In this document: in pieces, positions 43,930 through 55,177 of the stretch
Layout of the letters: each line of letters begins with the position of its first letter
Position numbering within the stretch: the stretch's first letter is position 1
Origin: Nilaparvata lugens
Taxonomy: Eukaryota > Arthropoda > Insecta > Hemiptera > Delphacidae
Length of the DNA stretch: 64,000 nucleotides
Direction of reading: 5' to 3'
Assembly: GCF_014356525.2 (NCBI RefSeq)
Contig: NC_052507.1
Location: 38,180,368 to 38,244,367, forward strand
Notes under the pieces: generated by a model
Database searches by the model: none
What the model was told of the DNA's origin: nothing
What the model saw: the letters and a program-made list of their open reading frames with translations, nothing else
Translations under genes and position numbers: made by a program

Positions 43930-44160
43930 ATTGTTTTTGTATGTGGCCATCTGCCTATTATTATTTAAGGATTCAAAGACTTAACCTACTTACAATTGCC
44001 TTTGTATGTGGCCATCTGCCTATTATTAATTTATTGATCTCAAAATATTTGATTCAATGTTTGTATGTGGCCACCTGCCTATCATTATTTTATTGATCCC
44101 AAGATACTTGATACAATTGTTTTTGTATGTGGCCATCTGCCTACTATTATCATCTTATTA
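43930..44160 (+). repeat. Leader repeats II, TTGTATGTGGCCATCTGCCT units
   Basis: Four copies of TTTGTATGTGGCCATCTGCC then TATTATTA spaced 60-70 bp apart, with degenerate spacers (ATTGATCTCAAAATATTTGA type). A second, unrelated tandem family in the same leader. Confidence 0.8.
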
Positions 44161-44875
44161 TTATTAAATCTTATGTTGTTGATTCATTTAGTCTTTTATT
44201 GGCGTACTTACCACACTTCAAGCTATCAGTATTTTTATGTACAGAATTCAAAGATTTATTTGTAGGTATTTATACCAACTATCATCCACAGTCCACTGCC
44301 CTGCCCTTGGATTCTGTCATAAAAATTGGTCCTCCAAGCCGTTCATTTTTGAGCCAGTCTTCACTTAGGATAATTGTTAATTTTTATTACCCATTTCTTG
44401 GTCCATTGAACCTTGGGGTTTCAGTGACCGTGTGCCTAATAGTCTAGCTTGACGCCAATGATTAGGTCCCACTCTAGTGTATATTTTATTTCATTGTACC
44501 TTTGTATGTTTATATTGTTTAATATTAAGCATTCACACACTTGTTTCAATTTTCAGTACTGGCTGCAACTCAAAGCACGCTGCGACATGTATGCACCAGC
44601 TATCAACTATCTTGTACCCTGAGAGACTGAACCGCACTGAACTGGTCACAGACGGCTATTGCGCATTGAGAAAACAACACACGGCAAACTACACCGCCTT
44701 GCGAGCTCGCTAATTGACTCGCCGCACAGCAAGCTTGATACAATTTGCCTCAAACGCACAGGCGAGCCTCTCTGCGTACTGGACCAGCGCCCAAGGTTGC
44801 TTATTGGCGCAGCAATCGCATTGCTACAGTGCACTATCGTGTCATTCACTCAGGTTTTTCTGTTAATTTTTAAGC

Positions 44876-45538
44876 ATGTCTGATCATGAGGAAGATTCAC
44901 TTCCTGAGCCTTCTGCTCTTTTCAATACAAGAGACAATTTGCACCAGGAAATAGATTGGTTCATAACCAGCTATAACGATTATGTTGTGGACACTGAAGC
45001 CACTTATTATCAACTATTGACTGTAAAAAACGAACTAGGTTCACTTAGAATTAAGTATGATAAGATACATCAACAATTATCGAATTCAGAGTTGCAAGCA
45101 CAGGACACTTCAACTCATTTTGAGATACTCAATAAGTTTATCTCCATTACCTCTAAGGCAAACGCTGCATTAACTGCCTTTGAAAGCAGACAATGCAACA
45201 ATGAGGCCACTGCTGGTGCTTCCCAGCGGCCAGCATCTCAAAACGCACCTTTGGCAAATTTCAGTTGCCTCAGATACCGCTTCCATGCTTCAATGGGGAG
45301 CTTTCAAAATGGCAAGCATTCTCAAGTGCTTTTACTAATATTATTGGTAATCAAGATAACATTAATGATTCATTGAAATTTTTCTATCTTCATCAATCAC
45401 TCAGTGGTGAAGCTCTTGCTAGAGTGGAACACATTGAAGCTGACGAAAATGGTTTTCAGCTTGCATGGAACCTCTTAAGGGAGAGGTATGACAACAAGAG
45501 ATTAATTGCTGCCAGGCAATTGAATCTCCGCCTACCAT
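44876..45538 (+). pseudogene. gag-like region of the BEL/Pao element (frameshifted)
   Basis: MSDHEEDSLPEPSALFNTRD opens a frame with a coiled-coil-like stretch. A frame break near 45265-45290 moves the reading to IPLPCFNGELSKWQAFSSAF, FFYLHQSLSGEALARVEHIE and AWNLLRERYDNKRLIAARQL. The last blocks match the Pao-type gag domain (DUF1759: P.F.G....W..F...F, K..YL...L.GeA). A TAA at 45538 precedes the next segment. Confidence 0.8.
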
Positions 45539-45599
45539 AAAGCGTAACTGTCCGCAATCATTACGGGCATTCATTGACTTTTGCAAGTCCCACATTACC

Positions 45600-46580
45600 G
45601 CGCTCGACGCACTTCAACTTGGAGTCCAAATCAAGGACTTGTTGTATATGCACAAAATGTTGTTGCAGTTGGATACTGCTACTGTTCGAGAATGGGAAAA
45701 GAGTGTTGGTATACACGACATTCCCACCATTGATAAATTTTCGAATTTTTTGGAATCACAATGCAAAATCATGGAAGCTGTTGCTTCAAGCTCAGCTAAC
45801 CATCATCAAGGAAATGTACAGCAAGGTACATCCAACTCGGTTGGTGCTCATAGCAAGCCGAAGTTCAACCAAAATCAATCGAATGTTCAAGCTAGGATGC
45901 AGGTTACTACCTCTTCTATGTCACCTTGTAGTTTTTGTAATTCTGTTGGTCATTTTCCAAATCGTTGTAATGAATTATTGAAGTTACAGGTTACTGATCG
46001 TTGGAATGCTGTCCGTGACAAAAGGTTATGTTATAATTGCCTCAAGCCTTTCGCACCCAATCATGTTTGTTCGGACAAATCGTGTACACTTTGTGGCAAG
46101 AGTCACCACACTGTTCTTCACAGGTCGTATCCTCAATCACGGGACACTCAGCCTACTTCTAAGGATAAGGTAACTTCAAATCTTATTCATTCTCAATCTT
46201 TCGCTCCCTCCAAGGGTAAGAATGCTGTTTTGAATTCCGTCATGGTTCAGAATGCGGAAACAACTAAGCAAGCTGTTTCTCATGCAGAACAGCCTCAGAA
46301 GAACTCTCATGTCACAATGAGCTCCACTTCGTCTCTGTGTTTGCAACAGCAATCAACTGTCGCCTTGTTACCTACTGCTGAAGTTTTGGTTCAAACTTCT
46401 AGTGGGGAATTTATTAAAGCAACCGCGCTTTTAGACTCTTGCTCTGATTGTAATTTGATGTCAACTAGGTTGGCTGAAAAATTGTCACTTGTTACCTTGT
46501 ATTCTGACACTTTGATTCATAGTGTAGGTGAGAATAAGACCAAATCATCTATTCTCATTCGGTTTGCTTGTCTTCTCTGA
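45600..46580 (+). pseudogene. gag zinc-knuckle and protease region of the BEL/Pao element
   Basis: A 313-codon frame beginning near MLYMHKMLLQLDTATVREWE (a continuation of the Pao gag domain). Zinc-binding clusters follow: CSFCNSVGHFPNRC, CYNCLKPFAPNHVC and CTLCGKSHHTVLH. The aspartic-protease motif reads ALLDSCSDCNLMSTRLAEKL, where the family has DSG/DTG, so the active-site Gly position is Cys. The frame breaks near 46570 and continues in the next segment. Confidence 0.82.
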
Positions 46581-47127
46581 TTGTTCATGGTCGGTTGAAG
46601 AAAATTGTATTGTAGTTGATAGCATATCATCTAATGTTCCTAGGGTGAACATCGATCTTTCCAAAATTTCAATTCCCGTTGAACTCAAATTAGCGGATCC
46701 ATTGTTTGATCAGCCTAAACCTGTAGATTTGTTACTTGGTGCTGGTATATTCGCATCTATACTTCAGCCTGGTAAATTGTATCTGGCTCAAAATGCTCCC
46801 ATTCTTCAGAAAACCAGTCTAGGTTGGGTGATATTTGGTTCTTGTAAAGCTATTCGTCCTATTGCAGCACCTCGTTCGTGCCTCCCCGCTTCACCTGTGG
46901 CTGCTCCCCGTAGGGTCACGTCGAATTTTCTAACTTCAAATGATGTCTCTCATCAGTTAGAGAAATCAGTTCAGAAACCAGTTCAGGAAATCAGTTCTCA
47001 ATCAGTTCAGGTATTAGCTACCACTTCTTCTCGTAATGATGTTATCTCAGGCATAATCAATAATTGCTCCACCTATCACAAAATCGTTCGTACAACAGCA
47101 TATGTTCTACGGTTCATTCATAATTGA
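46528..47127 (+). pseudogene. Protease-to-RT linker region of the BEL/Pao element
   Basis: Reads IDLSKISIPVELKLADPLFD, VDLLLGAGIFASILQPGKLY and LGWVIFGSC, the conserved stretch between protease and reverse transcriptase in Pao elements. The frame then drifts into Gln/Ser-rich sequence and stops at 47125 without any RT motif. Confidence 0.75.
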
Positions 47128-47199
47128 AAAAAACAAAATTCAGTCACTCCACGTTTTGGTCAATTAGCTATCTCTGAAATTTCAGAAGCTGAAAATTGT

Positions 47200-47937
47200 A
47201 TCTTCAAATCTATTCAAGAAGAAGCTTTCTCTGCCGAACTTAAGGCATTGCGTCAAAATCAGGAGCTATTGCCTAATAGTTCTATTAAAGCCTTGTCACC
47301 ATTTGTTCATTCAGATTCTCTGCTCAGAGTTGGTGGACGTTTGCAAAACGCAAATGCTTCATTTGATTACAAACATCAAATATTGTTGCCCAGCAGTCAC
47401 AAATTCACTCGTGCATTGATTGTTGCTCACCATCGTTGTCTAAGTCATGCTGGGGTGCAGGCCACCATGGCCAGTGTAAGACAACGATTTTGGTTTCCCT
47501 CCACCCGTCGCACCATCAAAAGTGTATTGCGGCATTGCATATTGTGTTTTCGCTTTTCGGCTCTTCGTTCTGAGCAAATCATGGGTAGTTTACCAGCGGC
47601 CCGCATTCAGGCTAATGTTCACTTTCATAATTGTGGTTTGGATTACGCCGGTCCTATTTCCATTCGTGTAGGCGGCCCCAAATCTCGTACTTTTTCTCCA
47701 CCACTCTTCAGAAAAAAGGCCCACTCCTCAACCACTCTTCAGAAAAAAGGCAAATGGTTAAGCAATTATGAAAATTTGAAGGTCGGTACAGTTGTCATCT
47801 TGAAGGATCCTGGTTCCGCGCAGTCCACTTGGAAGCTGGCACACATTACTGAAGTTCATCCCGGTAAGGACGACAAGGTTCGAGTTGTCACTGTTCTCAC
47901 TCCCTCCGGCACCTTTAAGAGGCTATTTCGAGTTTAG
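47200..47937 (+). pseudogene. Integrase head and tail with deleted core
   Basis: The integrase zinc-binding domain is visible: H-H in HHRCLSHAGVQATMASVR and C-C in LRHCILC. The first catalytic-core strand follows (CGLDYAGPISIRVGG, containing the first Asp). It jumps directly to the C-terminal region (WLSNYENLKVGTVVILKD, WKLAHITEVHPGKDDKVR) through two copies of CCACTCTTCAGAAAAAAGG C that mark the deletion joint. The remaining two catalytic acids are missing. Confidence 0.85.
47698..47752 (+). repeat. Short direct repeat at the integrase deletion joint
   Basis: CCACTCTTCAGAAAAAAGGC occurs twice at about 30-bp spacing between the core start and the C-terminal part. Such a duplication suggests template slippage during reverse transcription. 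Confidence 0.7.
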
Positions 47938-48134
47938 CACCTCTTCCCATTGATGAGGATTCTAGTTAATCCCCTTGCTCTTATGGTTCATGTTGTATTT
48001 TAGGTTTCATTGTTTTTCCCCTGGTTCTCACATGGGGCCCAGTTTTCAATTTCCAATTGCCTTGCCAGATTTTACATATTTCTTATTTTTTCTTATTGTG
48101 CCATACCCCCGTATGACACAAGGGGCCCAGTTTA

Positions 48135-49385
48135 TGTAAAATCTGACAAAGCATCTATTGGAACGGTTTCACTTGTTATTCGTTCCGCTACTACGTAGAC
48201 ATCATGTCGTCATCATGTCTGTCTGTCTGCGCGCTGTGTCTTTTGTGCGTCTGCGCTGACCAGTGACGTCTCAGTCGCGGTTCTTTACCACTGCTCTAAT
48301 CAGCTGGTTTTCTATACTTCTATTCGTACCTTTTCGTCGGATTGTTTGCCGTTGCAATTTTAATATTTGTGCTATTCGATTTTTTAGAATTTAATCTTGT
48401 CTTTTGGCATCTTACCTTTTAGATATTTGCCACTTTTTCAACATACGTTTCCAAACGTTTTCGTACGTGGCTACATTTCCGCTTTCCTCTTTTTCTTACT
48501 AGCGTCTTTGCTTTTTGCTGTTATCTTTCATGGAGGTCGGCGAGTGTCCTTCCTGCGCTCGGTCTAAACCTTTCATCTGAATTCATCGGACTTACAAAAC
48601 GTTTTTAAAGTGTGAATTATTCTTAAAATTAATTTGTTTGTTCCATTCTTCAGTGTGATTCAATTATTCATCGAGTTCTTCACTCAATTACTCTGTTAAA
48701 ATGGATAAACTTTGTCTAAAACTGCAACCTCGTGTGAGCGTTTCATCGCTATTCATTTGATCTACAGAACCTTTTTAAAGTGTGAATTATTCTTCAGATT
48801 AATTTGTTTGTTCCATTCTTCAGTGTGATTCAATTATTCATCGAGTTCTTCACTCAATTACTCTGTTAAAATTGGATAAACTTTGTCTAAAACTGCAACC
48901 TCGTGTGAGCGTTTCATCGCTATTCATTTGATCTACAGAACCTTTTTAAAGTGTGAATTATTCTTCAGATTAATTTGTTTGTTCCATTCTTCAGTGTGAT
49001 TCAATTATTCATCGAGTTCTTCACTCAATTACTCTGTTAAAATTGGATAAACTTTGTCTAAAATTACAACCTCATGTAAGCTTCAGTTGCCATTTTTCTA
49101 CAATTGGCTTCACCTCGTGAACCTCAAACTTTCAAGTGCATCATCTCTACTGTTTGGAAATCAATCCAAAAATTCCACAATTTGAAGATCGGATTATTCG
49201 TTTGGAATTCTACTCGCTCCAGCCTACTTTTCCATTGGGGGATTCGCCTGCTGTAGTGGACGTTTCCATGCTTGTCATCGCATGGCCTGATCACTTCATC
49301 GCTTGCTGATGTCCTGTTCCTGTTGGTATTGCGGAGTCGTTGCCTGTCTGCCTGGCCGCATCTCCTCTTCAAAATTTTATTCAGG
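48135..49385 (+). repeat. 3' LTR of the BEL/Pao-type element
   Basis: 1251 bp, TGTAAAATCTGAC through TTTTATTCAGG. Same 171-bp tandem repeats as the 5' LTR. Directly followed by the right copy of segment S. Confidence 0.9.
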
Positions 49386-51767
49386 TAATGTTAATATCGT
49401 TTTTTCTAAATCTCCTTCTAGTATCTAACTGTATTGGGAACAAAACTAAGATATTTATAGGCTCAGATCAGAGAAAGTGGTCAATTTGCGTTATCTATTT
49501 TATAGGTTAGTAATTCTAATATCATTTATGATCATCATCCTGGCTCTACTCAACAGAAAAATTCTATTGACTGCTTGACCAGTTACTCAAAATTGATAGT
49601 TGAATATGATGAATGAAATGGAATACTATTTACTAGTAGTTCTGTGAACAGTAGACCTCACGAAGTATTCTCATCAACAAGTATCTGATTGAAACTATAG
49701 ACCTTATGGAAATACAACAATAGACTGGCTTCTCCACACATCTGTGTAATCACTTGTCAGCTGATTTATGATGAAGAATTCTATAGTCTGATTTTTACTC
49801 TAATATTGGCGTATGAAGGAGGCTCCTTCTTCCTTTTATAATATTCTTGAAATGCAAAATTTCCAAAAAACTTGTATATACGTTGACACACAATTAAAAA
49901 AAGAACATACCTGTCAAATTTCATGAAAATCTATTACCGCATTTCGCCGTAAATGCGCAACATATAAACATTCAAACATTTTAACATTAAGAGAAATGCC
50001 AAACCCTGAGGTTTCCCTCATATGGAACCAAATTTATTTTTTAAAGAGAAAGTGGTCGTGTAATAGGACTAAATCATTTCAATACAGAGTTTCAAGAGAA
50101 AATGAATGGGAAAACCGCACATTTATATCTCAACCCGTAACGCTATCAGGGGCATTTCAGTATATGCGTCTCAATGCTAGATTCCACGTCCCATATACTA
50201 AAGTGCAGCCACGGTATCAGTTTGTTGAGGTAAAAGTTGTAAATTATGTTGAATATTAATAACCAGCTGAAATACCATAATGTGACAGCACATGAAGGAC
50301 TGTCTGTGTGATAGCTCCCAAACATAGCCTCAGCTGATACTATGAATGAATGGAAAAACTGTGGTAATTGCATGCAATGAATTCTTCAGCTGACTAAATG
50401 ATAAATTACAACATTTTTTTTCTTATGCACTTTTCAATATTTTTATATCCTGAAAAAGGACGAAGTATAGAATGACTACATTTGTTGACGTGGCGAAGTT
50501 TGGACAGTAATGTCCACTTAACCACGTCGTTAGCAGAAAATACCAATGCGATGAAGAATATGCAGAGATGATAGAAAATAGAAGCAAAAAATGACAACAA
50601 ATTTAATAAATATGCGAGTTCAAGTTTGAATAATAAAAGTCTTGGAAAATAAGTGTTTTTCAATAAACTTAATCACTTCACTGTTGAAATAAAAAGCAAA
50701 ATAAATAGTCAGGCTACTGGAGAGAATTAATGATTCAGATCAGTAAGAATTGGAATCATAAATAAATTTGTTGATTTCATGTATATTGAAGTAATGAGTC
50801 AATGTATTTGTTGTCCGATTCCAATGATATGATACGGTATGCTTCCAATTCTTACTGATCTGAATCATTCATTCTCTCTATTCATTTTTTTTTTTAGTAT
50901 TTATTTGCTTCTTATTTCAGCAGTGAAGTGATTAAGTTTATTGAAAACACTTATTTTCCAAGACTTAAGTTAAATATTCAATATTGAACTCTCATATTTA
51001 TTAAATTTTATTGTCATTTATGACCTTGACCTGTAAAAAGGTTCGAAGAATACGTGTTCAAAATTTGAAGCTGACTGATCAATTCTTTCCAGTTATTGTA
51101 GAACATACAAACAGAAGGACAACGACTTTGGTCTAGCCTATAATAAGTCAAAAGTGAAAACTCGCTAACGGTCGTTCAATAAATATGAAGTTCCACTTGA
51201 ATAAAGGATTCCAATATAATATTGGATGATCTCAGTTTCGCAATCGGGTCGGGCTAGAACAAAATGACCTTAATGCTTCTGTGTATAAATTATAATATTT
51301 ATGTTATTCAATCAGAATTGTAAAGATTACTGGAATCTGTTGAGAAAATTTAAATAATAGGAAAATGCTATAACTAGTGGCCCCCTGGGTTGGAGAACTC
51401 GATAATGACCTGTTTGTATTATTAATATTTGAAACCCGCAACTTTCAATAATACAGAGTAATTATAGAATTTATGCTGAATAATATGGAAACAGCTATAT
51501 ATTTTCTTACAAGGATAATTTGACAGTAGGTTTCATTGGGTATTCTATTTAAAATGAAATAATACTCATATGAATCTATTGTCCCTCATATGAATCCAAA
51601 TTCATTTTTTCTAATGAGAAAGTAGTCATGTGATCAATACATGATTTCAATACAAGTTCCAAATAAAAAAATAATGGGAAAACCGCACATTGATATCACT
51701 TGGATTACACCCATATCAATTTGTTGATGTAAAATATGTAAATTTTTAAACTCGCCTTCAGCTCGTG
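49386..51767. repeat. 2.39-kb direct repeat S, right copy
   Basis: Begins TAATGTTAATATCG immediately after the 3' LTR and ends GCTCGTG, continuing into AAAGAAACTG, which the left copy lacks. It carries the same hairpin and conserved 87-codon frame (49996-50259) as the left copy. A precise duplicate of the sequence upstream of the element. Confidence 0.9.
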
Positions 51768-51910
51768 AAAGAAACTGTTTCTCTTGGTGCAGCAATGCCT
51801 CACTCTACGCACTAGTTACACAACAGTTATTTGTGCAACTAGTGCGCAAAGTGCCACTTTGCTGCACCGAAAGAAACGTTTACGCACGAGCCGTAGGCGA
51901 GTGCGGAATG
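51745..51910. repeat. Imperfect palindrome spanning the LTR insertion site
   Basis: AAACTCGCCTTCAGCTCGTG ... GGTGCAGCAATGCCTCACTC and its inverse (GCCACTTTGCTGCACC ... GCACGAGCCGTAGGCGAGTG) form a foldback MITE of about 165 bp. In the left copy of S the LTR element sits within one arm, after CAGCTCG. Confidence 0.7.
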
Positions 51911-52325
51911 ATGATTTCTTGAGTGCAGCAAAGAAACTTTGCGCACTAGTTGCACATTAAATTTTTCCTACAGTTACCATAGAATGTGAAAAGTCAGTAA
52001 TAAACGGTGAACATGTCTTATACCAAATAAAATGTTTGTCTGTGCAAATCTTCAGTATTTTTAATGCTGATAATAAAAATATTGCAACCATTCTACAACA
52101 GAATTATTTTAAATTCAGTATCAATAACAAGAGTAACCTAACCACAAAAGTAAATAAAGATATAAAAATACTTGTTTCCTTGATCATAAAAATGGTCGAT
52201 AAATGTTTCCAATGTCTTCCAGTTGAAAATATAGGCATCTCACATATATATAATTGTTCATGATCATGATAACTTGAATAGAAATAAAATACTGATATTG
52301 AATACTACCAAAACTTCTTGTTTAC
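51911..52325. other. AT-rich spacer
   Basis: A 75-codon frame is present but unlike anything I know. I see no other feature. Confidence 0.5.
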
Positions 52326-52483
52326 TAAGGCCCGGTTGCACAGCAGCCGGTTAAATTTTAACCGTGATTAATTCCACGAGAACCAATCATAGAAGGCCTT
52401 TCTGATAAGACGGCTTCTCTGATTGGTTCTCGAGGAATTAATCACGGTTAAAATATAACCGGTTGCTGTGCAACCGGCACTTA
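52326..52483. mobile_element. Foldback MITE, 158 bp
   Basis: TAAGGCCCGGTTGCACAGCA GCCGG at the left is the near-perfect complement of CCGGTTGCTGTGCAACCGGC ACTTA at the right. The arms run almost to the centre (ATTAATTCCACGAGAACCAAT / ATTGGTTCTCGAGGAATTAA). Non-coding. Confidence 0.8.
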
Positions 52484-53429
52484 CTGTTTGTTATTCACTA
52501 TCTCACGGTAATAATCAGCTGTTTTACAAAAATTTCCAACCAGCAATATATTCAGGTTTACCAACATTTCTTTTACTTTGCCGCACTCTACCGTCATAAA
52601 GCGTGTTAACTATTTTGTGTTATGTTGCAAATTTGGAGTGCGACAAAGTCTTTGCCGCACTCAAATCTACATTCCCGCACTGAGTGTGGGAATAAGGTAT
52701 TTTGCGTACTATAATTGATGCGGGAATGAGCACTTATTCGGGTAACTGTAGGAAAATAACTATTTTCAATCACATCAAAACAAGAAACGCTATCATAAAA
52801 AATAATCACCATTACATTCCTTGCCCTTTCTAGAGTGAACTGCACCAAAATAGTCTGATGAAAATTGGTGAGGGTGAGGAGGTACTCAGCCGTTCCAATT
52901 TCCATCGGACTATTTTCGTGCAGTTGACTAGTAAGAAAAGTATCCCTTCCCAAAAAATGAATAATCCCAATTTCTTATCTTTATATTTCAGGGTACCCAA
53001 AAAAGAGCGAAAAATTAGAGGCAAACGTGTTTTTTTTCAACCCAAGGCCCAGAAATGAGAAAAGTTTATGCGATATGGAAAAGGTTGTAGGAGAATTTGT
53101 GAGCTTCAATTTTCTATAGAATAGTCATGTCTGTTTGATTAGGATTTTGATATGTTTACCCCTCTAAACAGACCTCCGGGGTCAGAAGTGTGAAACCAAA
53201 GGACTATTTAAAATTCCTTTTTTAATATTCTGCTATTGCCTTAAAGGTTGAAGTTTGGGGAGAAAATATCCTTTTCTTTTAAAATTCACTAATCATTTTT
53301 TTACACTAGACACATATATGTTGTGGAATTTCTCTATATCAAGGCGGAATGACGTCATTCGACATCTTCAAAAACCTATTTGGTCCACATGACATGTGAA
53401 ACGGACAATTTCTATTCATTATTTCTCAA
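52484..53429. other. Non-coding stretch with a hairpin at 52833-52928
   Basis: GTGAACTGCACCAAAATAGT CTGATGAAAATTGG pairs with CCAATTTCCATCGGACTATT TTCGTGCAGTTGAC across a short loop. GCCGCACTC/GAGTGCG motifs recur at 52580-52690. No gene is recognised; the longest frames are explained by the hairpin. Confidence 0.55.
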
Positions 53430-54541
53430 TCTTCTATATAAATAAAAGCGAAATGGCACTCACTCACTGACTGATTGGCTCACTCGCAGAAGTAAAAATC
53501 TACCGGACCAAAAACGTTCAAATTTGGCAGGTATGTTCAGTTGGCCTTCAAAGGCGCACTAAGAAATCTTTTGGCGATATTTTAACTCTAAGGGTTGTTT
53601 TTAAGAGTTTAATGTTCGTCTTTTAGCATGTATATTCTTATTCCAATATCTTAAAATTATAATTGAAATGTCCATACCATATGTTAATATAGAACTATAA
53701 TCTAGAGAGAGTACCTCTTTGAAACAGTTGTTCTGGTAACTAAATTAAAAATTTAGTCAGGTTGGCATTAAGTTGAGTTGACACCAAGTTGAAGATTGAA
53801 ATGCATTTATCCAGGACCTCCTAAATACCTATTTAGGAGGTCCTGATTTATCGCGGAAAAATTGATTGGGTACTGCTACTTCAATCAGAGCTATTCCTGG
53901 GAATATTATATTACTAGCCGTCAGGCTCGCTTCGCTCGACGTATCCGTTTAGCCAGACGTTTAGTCTGGACCCAGACTGGATCGTCCTAACATATGATAA
54001 AAATATGACATAACATTTCAAATTTGGTAGGTGTGTTCAGTTGGCCCTTTAGAGGCGCAATAAGAACGGATTTGGAAAAATTTCCAAAGATACACCCAAA
54101 ATCTGCGTTTTCTCAGCTTTATCGAGAAGAAATAAACAGAAAATGTTCAAATTTACTACAGAAGCTCAGCTGGGGTGCAATAATGTTGTGTTAGGAGGAA
54201 TTTGAAATAACGCCAAAGATACGCCCAAAATTAGCGTTTTCTCAGCTTTTCTGCATTTCCTCACCTTTTTTAATAATTTATGGAAATATATTTGAAAAAA
54301 TTCAGTACACAGGTTTAGCTGAGGTGGAAGAATTTTGTTCGCCAAAGATACGCCGATATAGTAACAGGTGTTTTTCGAGATCAAATTGACACAATACGTT
54401 AAAATTCGGTACAGAGGTTCCGCTCAGGTCTACATGCAGGCGAGCGGAGAGAGCCCGCTGATCTCATTTTTGGACGATCCAGTCAGGGGCGGAGACCCCT
54501 GGCTAGACGGATATGGCGAGCGAAGCGAGCCTGACGGCTAA
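53430..54541. mobile_element. Helitron-like non-autonomous element
   Basis: Starts A|TCTTCTATATAAATAAAAGC with CACTCACTCACTGACTGATT and ends GAGCCTGACGGCTAA|T, i.e. 5' TC and 3' CTAA between A and T, as expected of Helitrons. Inside, TTCAAATTTGGYAGGTRTGT then TCAGTTGGCC occurs twice and CAAAGATACGCC-type blocks three times. A roughly 70-bp inverted pair (53918-53990 / 54470-54541: GCCGTCAGGCTCGCTTCGCT) means it could instead be two nested foldback ends. No replicase/helicase ORF. Confidence 0.5.
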
Positions 54542-55030
54542 TAGTCATAAATATTTTTAAAATGTCTATAACTAGACATAATGTAAAAGAATATAACTAG
54601 ATATCTGCGAAGTTCCAAAGGCAGCCAAGCAGCTGTATCGAATACATTTATACGGCGAATGGAGCATGATTATTATTCAAAGAGTGAATTTTATTTATAG
54701 ATCTTCTGTTATAAGTAAAGTAAATTAGACTTTCATAGTTGAGGAACAAACCAATATTATAAATTTATGATTGATTCTTACCTAACCTATTACAATAATA
54801 ATTAAAATATGTAATCAAATGAATTACAAATGGGCGATAGGAAATACTGTCATCACATTATCTACTGCAGAATTTATCAATTAAAACACAATTATTATAT
54901 ATGTTTTTATAGTAATACACACATATTGTAGGCAAAAGTATTTCATTATGCACTAGCTCTACAACATTCCACTGTGTTTAAAGTAAGAAACAAGTTTCAA
55001 AAATTGTTGGACCTTAGATTGAAATAAAAC
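54542..55030. other. Downstream flank of PolA2
   Basis: AT-rich 3' flank. No clear AATAAA was found close to the PolA2 stop on the minus strand, so the 3' UTR end is not placed. Confidence 0.5.
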
Positions 55031-55177
55031 TTAAATCTTCAATATTTCTCCATGAATGTGAGTACTTGGTGACCAGTCGGAGTTTTCTGACGGGTAAATT
55101 TCAAGCATTGCAAATGATCCACCTGCTTGACCTTTGGCTAAACGCTCCGGGTTTACCACAACACTGGGTCCGACATT
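55031..55177 (-). CDS. PolA2: PolA2 last exon
   Basis: NVGPSVVVNPERLAKGQAGG then SFAMLEIYPS, the conserved NP.RL.KG..GG.F block, and a short divergent tail ending LKI and TAA. Acceptor ATTTTTACAG. Confidence 0.95.
   Translation of the reverse strand, partial: NVGPSVVVNPERLAKGQAGGSFAMLEIYPSENSDWSPSTHIHGEILKI

Larger units (their letters stand above)
41790..49385 (+). mobile_element. Internally deleted BEL/Pao-type LTR retrotransposon, 7.6 kb
   Basis: Two near-identical LTRs enclose a 1.8-kb repetitive leader, a gag region, zinc knuckles, an aspartic-protease region and the start and end of an integrase. Reverse transcriptase and RNase H are absent, as is most of the integrase core. The gag-like domain with a CxxC-rich tail, a protease, then an H2C2 integrase head is the BEL/Pao arrangement. 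No envelope gene. Purine-rich AAGGGGCCC precedes the 3' LTR. A tRNA primer site after the 5' LTR is not obvious. The element cannot move on its own. Confidence 0.88.

Noticed and set aside
41790..49385. Endogenous retrovirus with an envelope gene
   Set aside because: No membrane or envelope-like frame exists between integrase and the 3' LTR; gag and protease features fit a BEL/Pao-type retrotransposon.
39399..49385. S plus LTR as one very long LTR
   Set aside because: The order is S-LTR ... LTR-S, not S-LTR ... S-LTR, so S is flanking sequence.
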